Shown: positions 1-8,715 of the stretch, piece after piece | How positions within the stretch are numbered: the stretch's first letter is position 1 | Layout: every line of letters starts with the position of its first letter | Source of the DNA: Agarivorans albus | GTDB taxonomy: Bacteria; Pseudomonadota; Gammaproteobacteria; Enterobacterales; Celerinatantimonadaceae | Direction: 5' to 3' | DNA length: 64,000 nt | NCBI RefSeq assembly: GCF_019670105.1 | Contig: NZ_AP023032.1 | Location: 3,032,972 to 3,096,971, forward strand | The notes under the pieces: model-generated | Databases searched by the model: none | Told to the model about the DNA's origin: nothing | The model's input: the letters and a program-made list of their open reading frames with translations, nothing else | Translations under genes and position numbers: made by a program

Positions 1-430
1 AATCTAACTGACCTTGGGCAAGTTCTGGTAAAGGTTCAAAACTAAATCCGCTGCTAAAATCTAACTCAACATCTGGCCATAAGCCTCGGTAATTATCGAT
101 AGCAGGCATCAACCAGTTAAAGCAACTATGACACTCAATGGCTAGGTGCAAACGCCCCGCTTGACCACCAACTAAACGGGCCAGTTCGCGCTCGGTATGT
201 TGAACTTGCTCTAGCACACTATCTGCTAACTCTAACACCCGTAAGCCTGCCATAGTAAAACGCAAAGGCTTGGTTTTACGCACAAACAGCTTCGCCCCAA
301 TACGCGATTCTAACTCTTTGAGCTGATGCGAAAGAGCCGATTGGGTTAAGCATAAACGCTGCGCAGCTACCACCAAAGAGCCGGTTTCTCTTAAGGCTTG
401 TAAGGTTTTTAAGTGTTTGAGTTCTAACAT
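1..430 (-). CDS. metR: LysR-family methionine regulator MetR (3' part missing)
   Basis: The reverse strand reads from an ATG at 430 through the window edge without a stop (143 codons seen). The first 60 residues form a LysR-type winged helix-turn-helix beginning MLELKHLKTLQALRETGSL, and the effector domain starts with an IECHSCFNWLMPAIDNY segment that I recognise as typical of MetR. MetR binds homocysteine and activates methionine biosynthesis genes such as metE and metH. The C-terminal effector domain lies outside the window. It is divergent from alaA with about 170 bp between. The family call rests on recalled similarity; another close LysR paralogue is possible but less likely. Confidence 0.85.
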   Translation of the reverse strand, partial: MLELKHLKTLQALRETGSLVVAAQRLCLTQSALSHQLKELESRIGAKLFVRKTKPLRFTMAGLRVLELADSVLEQVQHTERELARLVGGQAGRLHLAIECHSCFNWLMPAIDNYRGLWPDVELDFSSGFSFEPLPELAQGQLD

Positions 431-599
431 AGTCTCGCAGTAGTCAATTATGTTGCGCCGTCAGTTTATCACCATCTAACGCGGTTCTGCGCTTTCATAA
501 TAAAAAATCCTGAAAAAGCGCAATTAGCTTGCCTAAACACTTGCATGCTACCGCAAAAAATAAGTTAATACGTTTATTGTAAAGGGACCCATAATCATC

Positions 600-1820
600 A
601 TGTATCAAATAGAGAAGTCACATAAGCTAGACAACGTATGTTACGACATTCGTGGTCCAGTGCTGAAACAAGCAAAACGCCTCGAAGAAGACGGCCACCG
701 TGTTATCAAATTAAATATTGGCAATACTGCCGAATTTAATTTTGAAGCCCCTGAAGAAATTCTGGTAGATGTTATTCACAACCTACCTACCGCCCAAGGC
801 TACTGTGACTCAAAAGGTTTATTCTCTGCCCGCAAAGCGGTGATGCATCATTATCAATTGCAAGGCTTACGCACTACTACCCTAGAAGATATCTATTTAG
901 GTAACGGTGTGAGTGAGCTAATCGTAATGGCCATGCAAGCGCTGCTTAATAATGGCGATGAAATGTTAGTGCCAGCTCCCGACTACCCATTATGGACAGC
1001 CGCTGTAACACTATCTGGCGGTAACCCAGTACATTACGAATGTGATGAACAAGCAGGCTGGTTCCCAGACATTGAAGATATTCGCAGCAAAATTACTCCT
1101 CGCACCAAAGGCTTAGTGGTAATTAACCCCAACAACCCTACTGGCGCAGTTTATAGTAAAGAGTTGCTTCTAGAGTTAGTGGAATTAGCGCGTCAGCATA
1201 ATCTGATTTTATTTGCCGACGAGATCTATTCAAAAGTCATTTATGATGAAGCCCTGCACGTACCTTTATCTACTTTGTCAGACGACGTATTAACCCTCAC
1301 CTTTAACGGTTTATCTAAGGCTTATCGAGTCTGTGGTTTCCGCTCGGGTTGGATGTTAGTAAGTGGTCCTAAACATCGCGCTAAAGATTACATAGATGGT
1401 TTAGACATGTTGGCCTCGATGCGCTTGTGCGCCAATGTGCCAGTTCAACATGCCATTCAAACCGCCTTAGGTGGTTACCAAAGTATTAATGAGTTAATCG
1501 TACCAGGCGGTCGCTTGTATGAGCAGCGCAACCTAGCCTGGCAATTACTCAATGATATTCCCGGTGTAAGTTGTGTAAAACCGCAGGGAGCAATGTACTT
1601 GTTCCCTAAGCTTGATGTGAAAAAATTCAACATTAAAGACGACCAACAATTCGCCTTAGACTTACTGCAACAAGAGAAAATTTTGGTGGTGCAAGGTACT
1701 GGCTTCAACTGGACCAAACCTGATCACTTCCGCATTGTATTTTTGCCTCGCGAAGAAGAATTACGTGAAGCGATTGGCCGCATCGCCACTTTCTTAGATG
1801 GTTATCGCCAAGCCGACTAA
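600..1820 (+). CDS. alaA: Glutamate-pyruvate aminotransferase AlaA
   Basis: PLP-dependent class I/II aminotransferase of 406 residues, essentially the length of E. coli AlaA (YfbQ), a main alanine-forming transaminase (glutamate + pyruvate to alanine + 2-oxoglutarate). The sequence matches AlaA throughout, for example ENVCYDIRGPVLKQ-like N-terminus (here DNVCYDIRGPVLKQ), INPNNPTGAVYSKELL, and the PLP lysine in FNGLSKAYRVCGFRSGW (K240, codon at 1317). Cytoplasmic. The ATG at 600 is preceded by an AAGGGA ribosome-binding site. A strong intrinsic terminator follows at 1847, so it looks monocistronic. Confidence 0.95.
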   Translation: MYQIEKSHKLDNVCYDIRGPVLKQAKRLEEDGHRVIKLNIGNTAEFNFEAPEEILVDVIHNLPTAQGYCDSKGLFSARKAVMHHYQLQGLRTTTLEDIYLGNGVSELIVMAMQALLNNGDEMLVPAPDYPLWTAAVTLSGGNPVHYECDEQAGWFPDIEDIRSKITPRTKGLVVINPNNPTGAVYSKELLLELVELARQHNLILFADEIYSKVIYDEALHVPLSTLSDDVLTLTFNGLSKAYRVCGFRSGWMLVSGPKHRAKDYIDGLDMLASMRLCANVPVQHAIQTALGGYQSINELIVPGGRLYEQRNLAWQLLNDIPGVSCVKPQGAMYLFPKLDVKKFNIKDDQQFALDLLQQEKILVVQGTGFNWTKPDHFRIVFLPREEELREAIGRIATFLDGYRQAD

Positions 1821-1846
1821 TCGCAGCTCACTTGCAAAAACTCAAC

Positions 1847-1872
1847 AAGGGTGCGTTAAGCACCCTTTTTTA
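1847..1872 (+). terminator. Rho-independent terminator of alaA
   Basis: Perfect 8-bp stem AAGGGTGC / GCACCCTT with a 5-nt loop, followed directly by a run of T. It lies 27 bp after the alaA stop codon. Confidence 0.9.
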
Positions 1873-1947
1873 TTGTGTTTAATTCAGCCAGATGCATTAG
1901 CTTAAGGTCATGTTATTTTTAGAAAATCTGTTGTAGTGTAGAGCTTG

Positions 1948-2106
1948 TACCAATCACATTAAGTAAGTGATCAGAAATAACGCAGGAAAATACTCGAGAA
2001 TAAGGCAGAGCTTTTCGATAAGTAGCTATTCTACGATCAAAAATTCTAACGCAGTTATCGAGCATTTTAACCAGATAGAATGAACAGTTACTTAGTACGA
2101 TTGGTA
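1948..2106. repeat. 159-bp inverted-repeat element, copy 1 (MITE-like)
   Basis: The segment starts TACCAATC and ends GATTGGTA, with imperfect terminal inverted repeats of about 20 bp (TACCAATCACATTAAGTAA at the left; TTACTTAGTACGATTGGTA at the right). By eye it is roughly 89% identical, as the reverse complement, to 31894-32053. Shared core words include CTCGAGA, TTTTCGATAAGTAG and TCTAACGCAGTTATCGAG. No coding capacity. It ends 22 bp before the dGTPase start codon. Similar short palindromic elements occur in marine gammaproteobacterial genomes, but I cannot name this family. Confidence 0.8.
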
Positions 2107-2128
2107 TTAAGCAACTTGGGAGCGTGCA

Positions 2129-3430
2129 ATGAGTGAACTAAGCCAACAAGCTGGAACAGCAAGATACGCCGAAGAGCAAAATCAAAGACGTAACGATCAT
2201 CGCAGCGTTTGGCAGCGAGACAGAGCGCGAATTTTGCATTCCGCAGCCTTTCGTCGCCTGCAAAACAAAACCCAAGTCCTCAGCATAGGCAACAACGATT
2301 TCTACCGTACTCGCCTCACCCACTCCTTAGAAGTGGCGCAAATTGGTACTGGTATTGTTGGCCATATTAGCGCTAACAATCAGCCACAAAATTGCGTATT
2401 GCCCGAGCTTAATCTTATCGAGAGCCTTTGCTTAGCTCACGACATTGGTCATCCGCCCTTTGGCCACGGCGGTGAAGTAGCGCTCAACTACATGATGCGT
2501 GACGACGGCGGTTTTGAGGGCAACGCACAAACTTTTCGTATTCTCACCAAGCTTGAGCCGTATACTCGCGCAAATGGTATGAACCTTACCCGGCGAACCC
2601 TGTTAGGCATAATGAAGTACCCCTGCCTGCTCAGCCAATTGCAAAGAAACCCACTACCACCAGTAGCTAAGAGCTTTCGTCAGTTAAAAGTAGCGGACTG
2701 GGCGCCAGCTAAAGGTATTTATGACGACGACAAGCACCTTTACAACTGGGTGCTTGAGAGCCTAAGCGAAGCTGATAGAACTACCTTTGTTGGCAGTCGC
2801 AGCCTAGGCGACGCACATCACCGTAAAAGTAACTACAAATCCCTAGATTGCTCGATAATGGAGCTGGCTGATGACATTGCTTATGGGGTGCATGATTTAG
2901 AAGACGCTATAGTGATGGGCATAGTTAGCCGACACGACTGGCAAGAACAGGTAGCTTCGGCCATTGCCGACATAAAAGATTGCTGGCTAGCAGATGAAAT
3001 AGGTGGGCTGTCGGTTAAGTTATTTAGCCGACATCACTACGATCAAAAAGATGCTATTGGCAGCCTTGTGAACGGCTTTATCACCGCTATAAGCTTACAA
3101 GCGCAAACAAAATTTGAGGAACCTCAGCTGGACTATCAGGCTAAAATGGACCCTCCCATGGCGCAAGCGCTAGATGTATTAAAACGTTTTGTATTGCACT
3201 ATGTGATTCAAACACCTGAGATAGAAATGGTTCGCTTTAAAGGCCAGCAAGTGGTTATGGAGTTATTTCAAGCTTTTGCCAGCGATCCAGAGCGTTTACT
3301 GCCCATCAATACTCGCAGCCGTTGGTTGCAAGCAGGTGAAGACAACGAAAGCCAAGCCAGAGTGATTGCAGACTACATCGCGGGTATGACAGACGACTAT
3401 GCAAACCGTTTATTTCAAACACTTTTTTAG
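2129..3430 (+). CDS. dGTP triphosphohydrolase-like HD-domain protein
   Basis: 433-residue HD-superfamily enzyme of the dGTPase type, expected to cleave dGTP (or other dNTPs) to the deoxynucleoside and triphosphate. Visible motifs are the N-terminal [10 protein letters not shown] and [10 protein letters not shown] (metal-binding H65), [14 protein letters not shown] (HD pair H104-D105) and a later [16 protein letters not shown] that carries the final metal-ligand aspartate. This is the shorter class found in Shewanella and Vibrio rather than the 505-residue E. coli Dgt. Members of this class have been linked to phage resistance through dNTP depletion, which is an inference here. The start follows GGGAGC. 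The promoter and leader may lie in the repeat element immediately upstream. Confidence 0.88.
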   Translation: MSELSQQAGTARYAEEQNQRRNDHRSVWQRDRARILHSAAFRRLQNKTQVLSIGNNDFYRTRLTHSLEVAQIGTGIVGHISANNQPQNCVLPELNLIESLCLAHDIGHPPFGHGGEVALNYMMRDDGGFEGNAQTFRILTKLEPYTRANGMNLTRRTLLGIMKYPCLLSQLQRNPLPPVAKSFRQLKVADWAPAKGIYDDDKHLYNWVLESLSEADRTTFVGSRSLGDAHHRKSNYKSLDCSIMELADDIAYGVHDLEDAIVMGIVSRHDWQEQVASAIADIKDCWLADEIGGLSVKLFSRHHYDQKDAIGSLVNGFITAISLQAQTKFEEPQLDYQAKMDPPMAQALDVLKRFVLHYVIQTPEIEMVRFKGQQVVMELFQAFASDPERLLPINTRSRWLQAGEDNESQARVIADYIAGMTDDYANRLFQTLF

Positions 3431-3508
3431 CAATAACCTAGACAATTTGAAATAGCGCCATCACGTCCAGTATATCTAGCATGTAACTAGTAACACTTGC
3501 AGCAGAAG

Positions 3509-3542
3509 ATCGCTTACTTTGCAAAAAATACAGCGATTTTTT
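3509..3542 (+). terminator. Possible weak terminator after the dGTPase gene
   Basis: A short stem ATCGCT / AGCGAT with a 17-nt loop is followed by TTTTTT. The stem is short and the loop long, so the call is tentative. Confidence 0.3.
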
Positions 3543-3673
3543 GTTAGTTTTTCTAGCTAGACAACAACTTTAATAAACCGTTTACAAAGCCGTTAATTAG
3601 CTTGATTTCCATCAAGCTCTTTTCTGGCTAACACACTAAATTTAAAGGAGAGAAAACAACAAGAGGTATCGTT

Positions 3674-4123
3674 ATGATTAAAGTAGCCGACATCATGACC
3701 ACTAACCCGCATACTGCTTTTGAGCAGACCACGCTTGAAGAAGCTATTAGCCTGTGTAACGAACACAAAATTCGCCATCTCCCTATAGTGGATAGTCAGC
3801 AACACCTTATTGGTTTAGTGAGCGAACGAACCTTACTAGCCGCGCAAGAATCAAACCTTAGCAAAACTTCCGAAGCCCAGCGCCGCGCACATGAACAGCA
3901 AATAATGCTCAAACACATTATGTTGACCAAGTTGCATACCGTAGATGCAGCGGCAGGGGTTGGGCAAGCTGCTAAGCACATCGAGCGGCATCGCATTGGC
4001 TGCCTGCCAGTAGTAGAAGGTAAAAAGCTGATCGGAATAATTACCGATACAGACTTTGTAGGTGTAGCAATATCATTGCTAGAAATGCTCGCAGAACAAG
4101 AGCCTTTAAGCCCTGACGCATAA
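3674..4123 (+). CDS. Tandem CBS-domain protein
   Basis: 149 residues made almost entirely of two CBS domains (about residues 1-60 and 75-135). Each shows the usual pattern: VADIMTTNPHTA then IRHLPIVDSQQHLIGLVSER, and HIMLTKLHTVDAAAGV then IGCLPVVEGKKLIGIITDTD. CBS pairs bind adenine nucleotides or related ligands and usually regulate a partner protein. There is no effector domain here, so the partner is unknown. AGAGG lies 7 nt before the ATG. It is isolated by 240 bp upstream and 420 bp downstream. Confidence 0.9.
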   Translation: MIKVADIMTTNPHTAFEQTTLEEAISLCNEHKIRHLPIVDSQQHLIGLVSERTLLAAQESNLSKTSEAQRRAHEQQIMLKHIMLTKLHTVDAAAGVGQAAKHIERHRIGCLPVVEGKKLIGIITDTDFVGVAISLLEMLAEQEPLSPDA

Positions 4124-4253
4124 GGTAATATTACAACAGTATTTCAGTATTAGCGTGACACACAACTAAGTAAATTAGAAAAAACCTGTATATTTTAGTA
4201 AAAAAATTACAAAAACAGGTTGTTTTGTGAGCTTTGTCACGCTAAGATTAATC

Positions 4254-4416
4254 CATAAATTGCTTGGCGCTCTCATCCTATGGCGTCGCATTCAGCCGAT
4301 ACTGAATTTGTCGATTTATGGGGCCACTAATCGCCCCTGCTATTGCGCTCTTAGCGATAGCACGTATTAGTCATTCCTTATGTTTTTTTGTCCAGCCTTG
4401 AGCTGGATTTTTTTTG
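4254..4416 (+). ncRNA. Candidate structured RNA or 5' leader
   Basis: This gene-free stretch contains nested and consecutive stems: CCATAAAT (4254) with ATTTATGG (4314-4321) as an outer stem, ATTCAG/CTGAAT inside it, then GGGGC/GCCCC, then a long TGCTAT-CGCT-ctt-AGCG-ATAGCA hairpin, and finally the terminator at 4391. The outer closing stem and hairpins end at a terminator about 130 bp before the hydrolase start. This would suit a free small RNA or an attenuated leader. I compared it from memory with c-di-GMP, yybP-ykoY, TPP, cobalamin and Spot 42 consensus sequences and found no match. Function unknown. Confidence 0.35.
4391..4415 (+). terminator. Rho-independent terminator in the 4.3 kb leader
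   Basis: Stem TCCAGC / GCTGGA with loop CTTGA, followed by eight T. A second T run precedes the stem. It lies about 130 bp upstream of the hydrolase ATG, so it ends either a small RNA or a truncated leader transcript. Confidence 0.75.
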
Positions 4417-4546
4417 TCTGCAATTCTTCCCACGGTCAATTTCACTTCACTTTTTTAACTAAAGCCAAACTAAGCCGACAGCAGCAGTGGTAAGCTAACG
4501 CTTGTTTTTAGTCTCACTAATCAAGCTTGTTAAGGATTTTAAAGCT

Positions 4547-5383
4547 ATGATGATTCGCCTCGCACCGCTGTTACTCACCTTGTTAGCAACTATCGCCCAA
4601 GCTTTCGATCAGGGAGAAACCATAAACATACCAATGACCGAGCAAGGTCTGCTGTGGAATAAGCAAATACAGTTAGAAGCAACCTTATATAAACCCGCAG
4701 GCGAAGGCCCTTTTCCACTGGTCATCTTTAACCATGGTTCTACTGGGCCCCGCGTAATACCCGACACACTAACCATTAAGCCATGGGGATTTGGCGCTTA
4801 CTTAAACAAACACAACATTGCTTTGCTAATACCAATGCGACGAGGCAGAGGTGCATCACAAGGCAGTTATAATGAATCTTACAATTGCAGTGTAAACAGC
4901 GTTGAGTCGGGCATTAACTACGCTTCGCAAAGCCTAGATGCCACCATGCAATACCTGCAGCAACAAACTTGGCTAGACCAAGAAAAGATTGTCATTAGTG
5001 GTCATTCTCGAGGAGGATTGTTATCGGTAGTTTACGCTGCGAAACACCCTCAGAAGTTTAAAGGCGTAGTTAATTTTTCCGGCGGTTGGATGGGTGGCCA
5101 ATGCCAAATCAAAACCCCAATTGCCAGCAACCAAGGCCTATTTAGCAAGGCTGCGAACAACAACCCCTTGCCACACCTATTTATGTATGGCCGAAACGAT
5201 CCTTATTACTCAGATAGTGAAATTGAAAGCTACGCTCAAGCTTTTAAGGAAGCCGGTGGACAGATAGATTTTCAGTTTTATTATCTAGGCTCATCAGCAA
5301 ACGGCCACGCGCTTTTTTATGAGCATAGTGATTTCTGGATTGAAGGTTTTAAGCAATACATGCAACAACTAGATTTAATGTAA
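4547..5383 (+). CDS. Secreted alpha/beta-hydrolase (dienelactone hydrolase-like)
   Basis: About 278 residues. The N-terminus MMIRLAPLLLTLLATIAQA is a typical signal peptide, so the enzyme is probably periplasmic. The nucleophile elbow is GHSRGG, an oxyanion-type FNHGSTGPR segment comes earlier, and the late HALFYEHSDFW carries the likely catalytic histidine; the acid may be the Asp in YGRNDPYYSDSE. The substrate cannot be told from sequence. I chose ATG 4547 because AAGGA sits 10 nt upstream; an in-frame TTG at 4502 would add 15 residues and bury the signal peptide. A degenerate copy of the last 45 bp recurs at 5889, after the next gene. Confidence 0.8.
   Translation: MMIRLAPLLLTLLATIAQAFDQGETINIPMTEQGLLWNKQIQLEATLYKPAGEGPFPLVIFNHGSTGPRVIPDTLTIKPWGFGAYLNKHNIALLIPMRRGRGASQGSYNESYNCSVNSVESGINYASQSLDATMQYLQQQTWLDQEKIVISGHSRGGLLSVVYAAKHPQKFKGVVNFSGGWMGGQCQIKTPIASNQGLFSKAANNNPLPHLFMYGRNDPYYSDSEIESYAQAFKEAGGQIDFQFYYLGSSANGHALFYEHSDFWIEGFKQYMQQLDLM
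5337..5381 (+). repeat. Direct repeat, intact copy (3' end of the hydrolase gene)
   Basis: These 45 bases encode the hydrolase C-terminus (IEGFKQYMQQLDLM). They align without gaps to 5889-5933 with 8 mismatches by eye (about 82%). Confidence 0.75.
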
Positions 5384-5421
5384 AATACCTAGGTGTCCTT
5401 TTTTCTCTATTTCGTTCTAAA

Positions 5422-5787
5422 CTAATCTCTCACAAAAATGATGTACAGAAAAAGCAGATAAAAAAAGACGTTAAAAAAAATGTAAGCTCTTGCCAGTAAA
5501 CCTACTTTATCAAAACGTTTTTCCGCATAATCACCAAGTACACCATGAACAAAAAAAACGCCCTTGGTTTTAAATAAGTAAATATTCACAAGCAAAAAAG
5601 TAAGAATAAAAGCCTCCGCAAAATACGCAATTATCGGCCTTGGTTCATACCAAACCGTCGGAACAAAAACTAACACTTGGTTCAGAGCGTACGCCCCCCA
5701 AGAGAACTTATCTCCTCTTAAGAATAAATCTAAAAAAACAGGCTTTTCTGATGGAGTTTTATCAGTCATTCGCTTCTCATCCGACAT
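5422..5787 (-). CDS. Small inner-membrane protein of unknown function
   Basis: 121 residues. A charged N-terminus (about 35 residues) is followed by hydrophobic segments around residues 33-50, 53-72 and 97-118, so two or three membrane spans. No family recognised. AAGGAG lies about 11 nt before the ATG at 5787. It is AT-rich compared with its neighbours, points against them, and sits exactly between the end of the hydrolase gene and a decayed second copy of that gene's tail. This layout suggests it arrived by insertion or was left by a duplication and deletion. Confidence 0.6.
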   Translation of the reverse strand: MSDEKRMTDKTPSEKPVFLDLFLRGDKFSWGAYALNQVLVFVPTVWYEPRPIIAYFAEAFILTFLLVNIYLFKTKGVFFVHGVLGDYAEKRFDKVGLLARAYIFFNVFFYLLFLYIIFVRD

Positions 5788-5888
5788 ATAAGCATGCTCC
5801 TTATCATTATACGAGTTGTCTACAATATACTGAGAGTTATTACTTTGCTGTTCACTTATAACATCCTTTGAATGATTACTTATAGGGA

Positions 5889-5933
5889 GGATTGAAGGCT
5901 TTAAGCAACATATGCAGAAATTGGGTTTAATGT
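5889..5933 (+). pseudogene. Decayed duplicate of the hydrolase gene tail
   Basis: Reading in the same sense as the hydrolase gene, this gives IEGFKQHMQKLGLM, then runs on without the stop (LQKLPKCRY). Nothing else of the gene is recognisable around it. It forms the right arm of a direct repeat around the 121-residue membrane gene. It is either a relic of a tandem hydrolase paralogue or a duplication made during an insertion. Confidence 0.6.
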
Positions 5934-5977
5934 TGCAAAAGCTGCCTAAGTGCCGCTACCTAATATATGCTTAGTGA

Positions 5978-6565
5978 ATGAACTATTTAGCCCACTTTCA
6001 GATTGCACAGCATACTAACACGTCTATTGTGGGCGCTTTTCTGGGCGACTTTGTAAAAGGACAAAACTGGCAAAGTTACCACAGCGAGGTACAACTTGGC
6101 GTAAAGCTACACCGAAAAATAGATAGTTTTACCGATCAGCAAGTCAATCAACTGGGTTTAGCTCACTGTTTTCAAGCCAGTTTAAGGCGCTACTCTGGTA
6201 TAGCCCTAGACGTGTATTTCGACTATTTGCTGAGTTTGCACTGGAAACAATTTTCTACCAACTCGCGTTCTGAGTTTATAAGCCAGTGTTATGAAGAACT
6301 CCAGCATTTCCCACTAACAGACAAAGCTAAACATACCGCTAGCCATATGCGTGAATATGATTGGTTGGAACAATACCAGCATCAAGACAGTGTTGCCGGC
6401 ACCTTACGCGCGATTAGCCGGCGACTGCGCCGCCCAGTAAAGCTAGAGCTGCTGTACGAGGATATTCTTTGTCACACTGCAGAACTTGATGCAGCATTTT
6501 TAGCGCTTTACCCCAAGGTACTTCTACACGCTCAAGAATTTGTGAGTAACTATCAGCCTAACTAA
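5978..6565 (+). CDS. acpH: Acyl-carrier-protein phosphodiesterase AcpH
   Basis: 195 residues, the normal AcpH length. The N-terminus MNYLAHFQIAQ and GAFLGDFVKG, followed by GVKLHRKIDSFTDQ, are the family's conserved metal-binding HD-like features (H6, D24, H51-type residues). The enzyme removes the 4'-phosphopantetheine arm from holo-ACP, giving apo-ACP in the cytoplasm. It stands alone on the plus strand and converges with aceA. Confidence 0.9.
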   Translation: MNYLAHFQIAQHTNTSIVGAFLGDFVKGQNWQSYHSEVQLGVKLHRKIDSFTDQQVNQLGLAHCFQASLRRYSGIALDVYFDYLLSLHWKQFSTNSRSEFISQCYEELQHFPLTDKAKHTASHMREYDWLEQYQHQDSVAGTLRAISRRLRRPVKLELLYEDILCHTAELDAAFLALYPKVLLHAQEFVSNYQPN

Positions 6566-6569
6566 ATAG

Positions 6570-6594
6570 AAAAAGAGCAGCCCTTAGGCTGCTC
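6570..6594 (-). terminator. Terminator of aceA
   Basis: 8-bp stem GAGCAGCC / GGCTGCTC with a 4-nt loop. Read on the minus strand it is followed by TTTTTC, so it serves aceA, which ends 50 bp away. On the plus strand (after acpH) there is no T run. Confidence 0.8.
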
Positions 6595-6643
6595 AAATAG
6601 GTGTTACATAGCGTTTTTATTATTAGTGTCTAAATAGTAAACC

Positions 6644-7954
6644 TTAGCTAAATTGCTCTTCTTCGGTAGAACCGGTTAACGCGGTTACTGAAGATTGACC
6701 ACCTTGAATCACGTTGGTTACTTGGTCAAAGTAGCCCGTACCCACTTCTTGTTGGTGAGCTACGAAAGTGTAGCCTCGGTCAGCAGCTTGGAACTCTTTC
6801 TCTTGAACCATGTTCACGTAGTGCTTCATGCCCTCGCCCTGCGCATAGTTGTGGGCAAGATCAAACATGTTGTACCACATGTTATGAATACCGGCTAAGG
6901 TGATGAACTGGTACTTATAACCCATGTCGCTAAGCTCTTGCTGGAACTTGGCAATGGTTTCATCATCGAGATTCTTACGCCAGTTAAACGATGGTGAACA
7001 GTTGTAAGCTAACAGCTGACCTGGGTGCTTAGCATGAATAGCTTCGGCAAATTTGCGAGCTTCTTCCAAGCAAGGTGTTGCAGTTTCACACCAGATTAAA
7101 TCGGCGTACTCAGCATAAGCTAGGCCTCGGCTAATCGCTTGGTCGATACCCGCACGTACTTTGTAGAAGCCTTCAGCTGTGCGTTCGCCTTCTACGAATT
7201 CGGCATCGTAAGGGTCTACATCTGAGGTTAGCAAGTCCGCAGCGTTAGCATCTGTACGAGCAATCACCAAAGTAGGAACACCGGCAACGTCAGCTGCAAA
7301 GCGTGCTGCAACCAGTTTTTGCACCGCCTCTTGGGTTGGAACCAATACTTTTCCGCCCATGTGGCCACATTTTTTAACTGAAGCAAGTTGATCTTCAAAG
7401 TGAACACCAGCAGCACCCGCTTTAATCATGTTCTTCATTAGCTCGAAGGCGTTTAACACCCCACCAAAACCCGCTTCTGCGTCGGCAACAATTGGCAAGA
7501 AGTAGTCTAAGCCACCATTAGCAGGAGACAGACCATTGGCCCATTGAATTTGGTCGGCACGTTGGAAAGAGTTGTTAATGCGCTCAACCACTTTAGGCAC
7601 TGAATCTACTGGGTATAGCGATTGGTCAGGGTACATACTAGAGGCAGAGTTATTATCGGCGGCAACCTGCCAACCCGACAAATAGATAGCTTCGATGCCC
7701 GCTTTAGCTTGCTGAACGGCTTGGCCACCGGTTAAAGCGCCTAAACAGTTAACATAACCTTTTTTAGCTTGGCCGTTTACTAAGGTCCATAGCTTCTCGG
7801 CGCCACGTCGAGCAATGGTGTTTTCAGGGATAATAGAACCACGCAGTTTCACTACTTCTTCAGCAGTATAAGGACGCTTAACGCCTTTCCAGCGAGGGTT
7901 CTCTGCCCAGTCTTTTTCTAATGCTTGAATTTGCTGTTCTCTTGTTAATGTCAT
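6644..7954 (-). CDS. aceA: Isocitrate lyase
   Basis: 436 residues. Splits isocitrate into glyoxylate and succinate, the first step of the glyoxylate shunt used on acetate and fatty acids. The catalytic loop KKCGHMGGK is at about residues 194-202 (catalytic Cys196). FEDQLAS and [10 protein letters not shown] are also typical. I prefer ATG 7954, which has GAGGG 7 nt upstream, over an in-frame TTG two codons earlier. No malate synthase gene is adjacent, unlike the usual aceBA order. The upstream region of more than 900 bp contains two perfect palindromes of the fatty-acid regulator type (see 8399 and 8696). Confidence 0.96.
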   Translation of the reverse strand: MTLTREQQIQALEKDWAENPRWKGVKRPYTAEEVVKLRGSIIPENTIARRGAEKLWTLVNGQAKKGYVNCLGALTGGQAVQQAKAGIEAIYLSGWQVAADNNSASSMYPDQSLYPVDSVPKVVERINNSFQRADQIQWANGLSPANGGLDYFLPIVADAEAGFGGVLNAFELMKNMIKAGAAGVHFEDQLASVKKCGHMGGKVLVPTQEAVQKLVAARFAADVAGVPTLVIARTDANAADLLTSDVDPYDAEFVEGERTAEGFYKVRAGIDQAISRGLAYAEYADLIWCETATPCLEEARKFAEAIHAKHPGQLLAYNCSPSFNWRKNLDDETIAKFQQELSDMGYKYQFITLAGIHNMWYNMFDLAHNYAQGEGMKHYVNMVQEKEFQAADRGYTFVAHQQEVGTGYFDQVTNVIQGGQSSVTALTGSTEEEQFS

Positions 7955-8398
7955 GTTCAATCCCTCTTAGACTCTATTCCTCGATACAAGTAGCTTGTAT
8001 CACTCATTCACGTAGTTTTTTTTGGTACCGCTATTTGTGCGGTTACTCTTTAATTAATGCCAAGCAACACAGGCTTGGAAAATACAACTCGATACTTTTA
8101 ACTTTTGCTTTTTTTGTCTAAAAGTACCGAGCTAAGTTTGGAGCGCCGTATCAGCATTATTGTTGCTTTTGACTGTGGCTTTTGCTCCTTGTCTAGCCTT
8201 GTTATTAAGCTCGTTGGCCACTGCTTATTAACCTGGTCGGCTTTATTTAGCTAAGTGTTCACCTGTTTGTAAATTGCCACTGTATCTAACGTAAATTGCG
8301 ACCCAAACATGTAGCTTTTACGTAGTTGTAATTACAGTTACAAAAATAAAACAGCCTCAATGATAAACACCTAACCTTGTCTTAAATCGAGATATAAA

Positions 8399-8414
8399 TT
8401 AAACAACCGTTTAA
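8399..8414. promoter_or_regulatory. Palindromic operator, PsrA/FadR-like (distal aceA region, site 1)
   Basis: TTAAAC-AACC-GTTTAA is a perfect inverted repeat with a 4-nt spacer. It resembles the AAAC-N4-GTTT core described for PsrA-type TetR regulators of fatty-acid use. Assignment to a regulator is inference. Confidence 0.45.
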
Positions 8415-8695
8415 AAACCTCCCCAAGACCCTGTTTTTTATAACACCGAGAAAAACAAAAGCAAAGCTTTATTTAAAGTATTAACTCTATTTTATTAACA
8501 AATAGTCAACCTTCCGTTTACTACCTTTGTCGAAAAAAGAAATTTAATTACGTAATATAAATACAAGTTGACGAACAAGTAACCCAAAACACCCAAGCCA
8601 ATTGACGCTTACGTAAAGGTAAATCGGTTGGCTAGGTCTCATAGAAGGACAATTAGACGAAAGTTACATTATATTTAATAAGCACTTACAAGCTG

Positions 8696-8715
8696 TTTTA
8701 AACAACAGTTTAAAA
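8696..8715. promoter_or_regulatory. Palindromic operator, PsrA/FadR-like (site 2)
   Basis: TTTTAAAC-AACA-GTTTAAAA has perfect 8-bp arms and the same AAAC-N4-GTTT core as site 1, 300 bp away. Two matching palindromes in one non-coding region make chance less likely. Confidence 0.45.

Noticed and set aside
4230-4416. Structured leader as c-di-GMP, yybP-ykoY or other known riboswitch
   Set aside because: Key conserved words of those families are absent; kept only as an unassigned RNA candidate.
5640-5861. 73-codon plus-strand frame
   Set aside because: Mostly antisense to the 121-residue membrane-protein gene, which has a ribosome-binding site and clear membrane segments.
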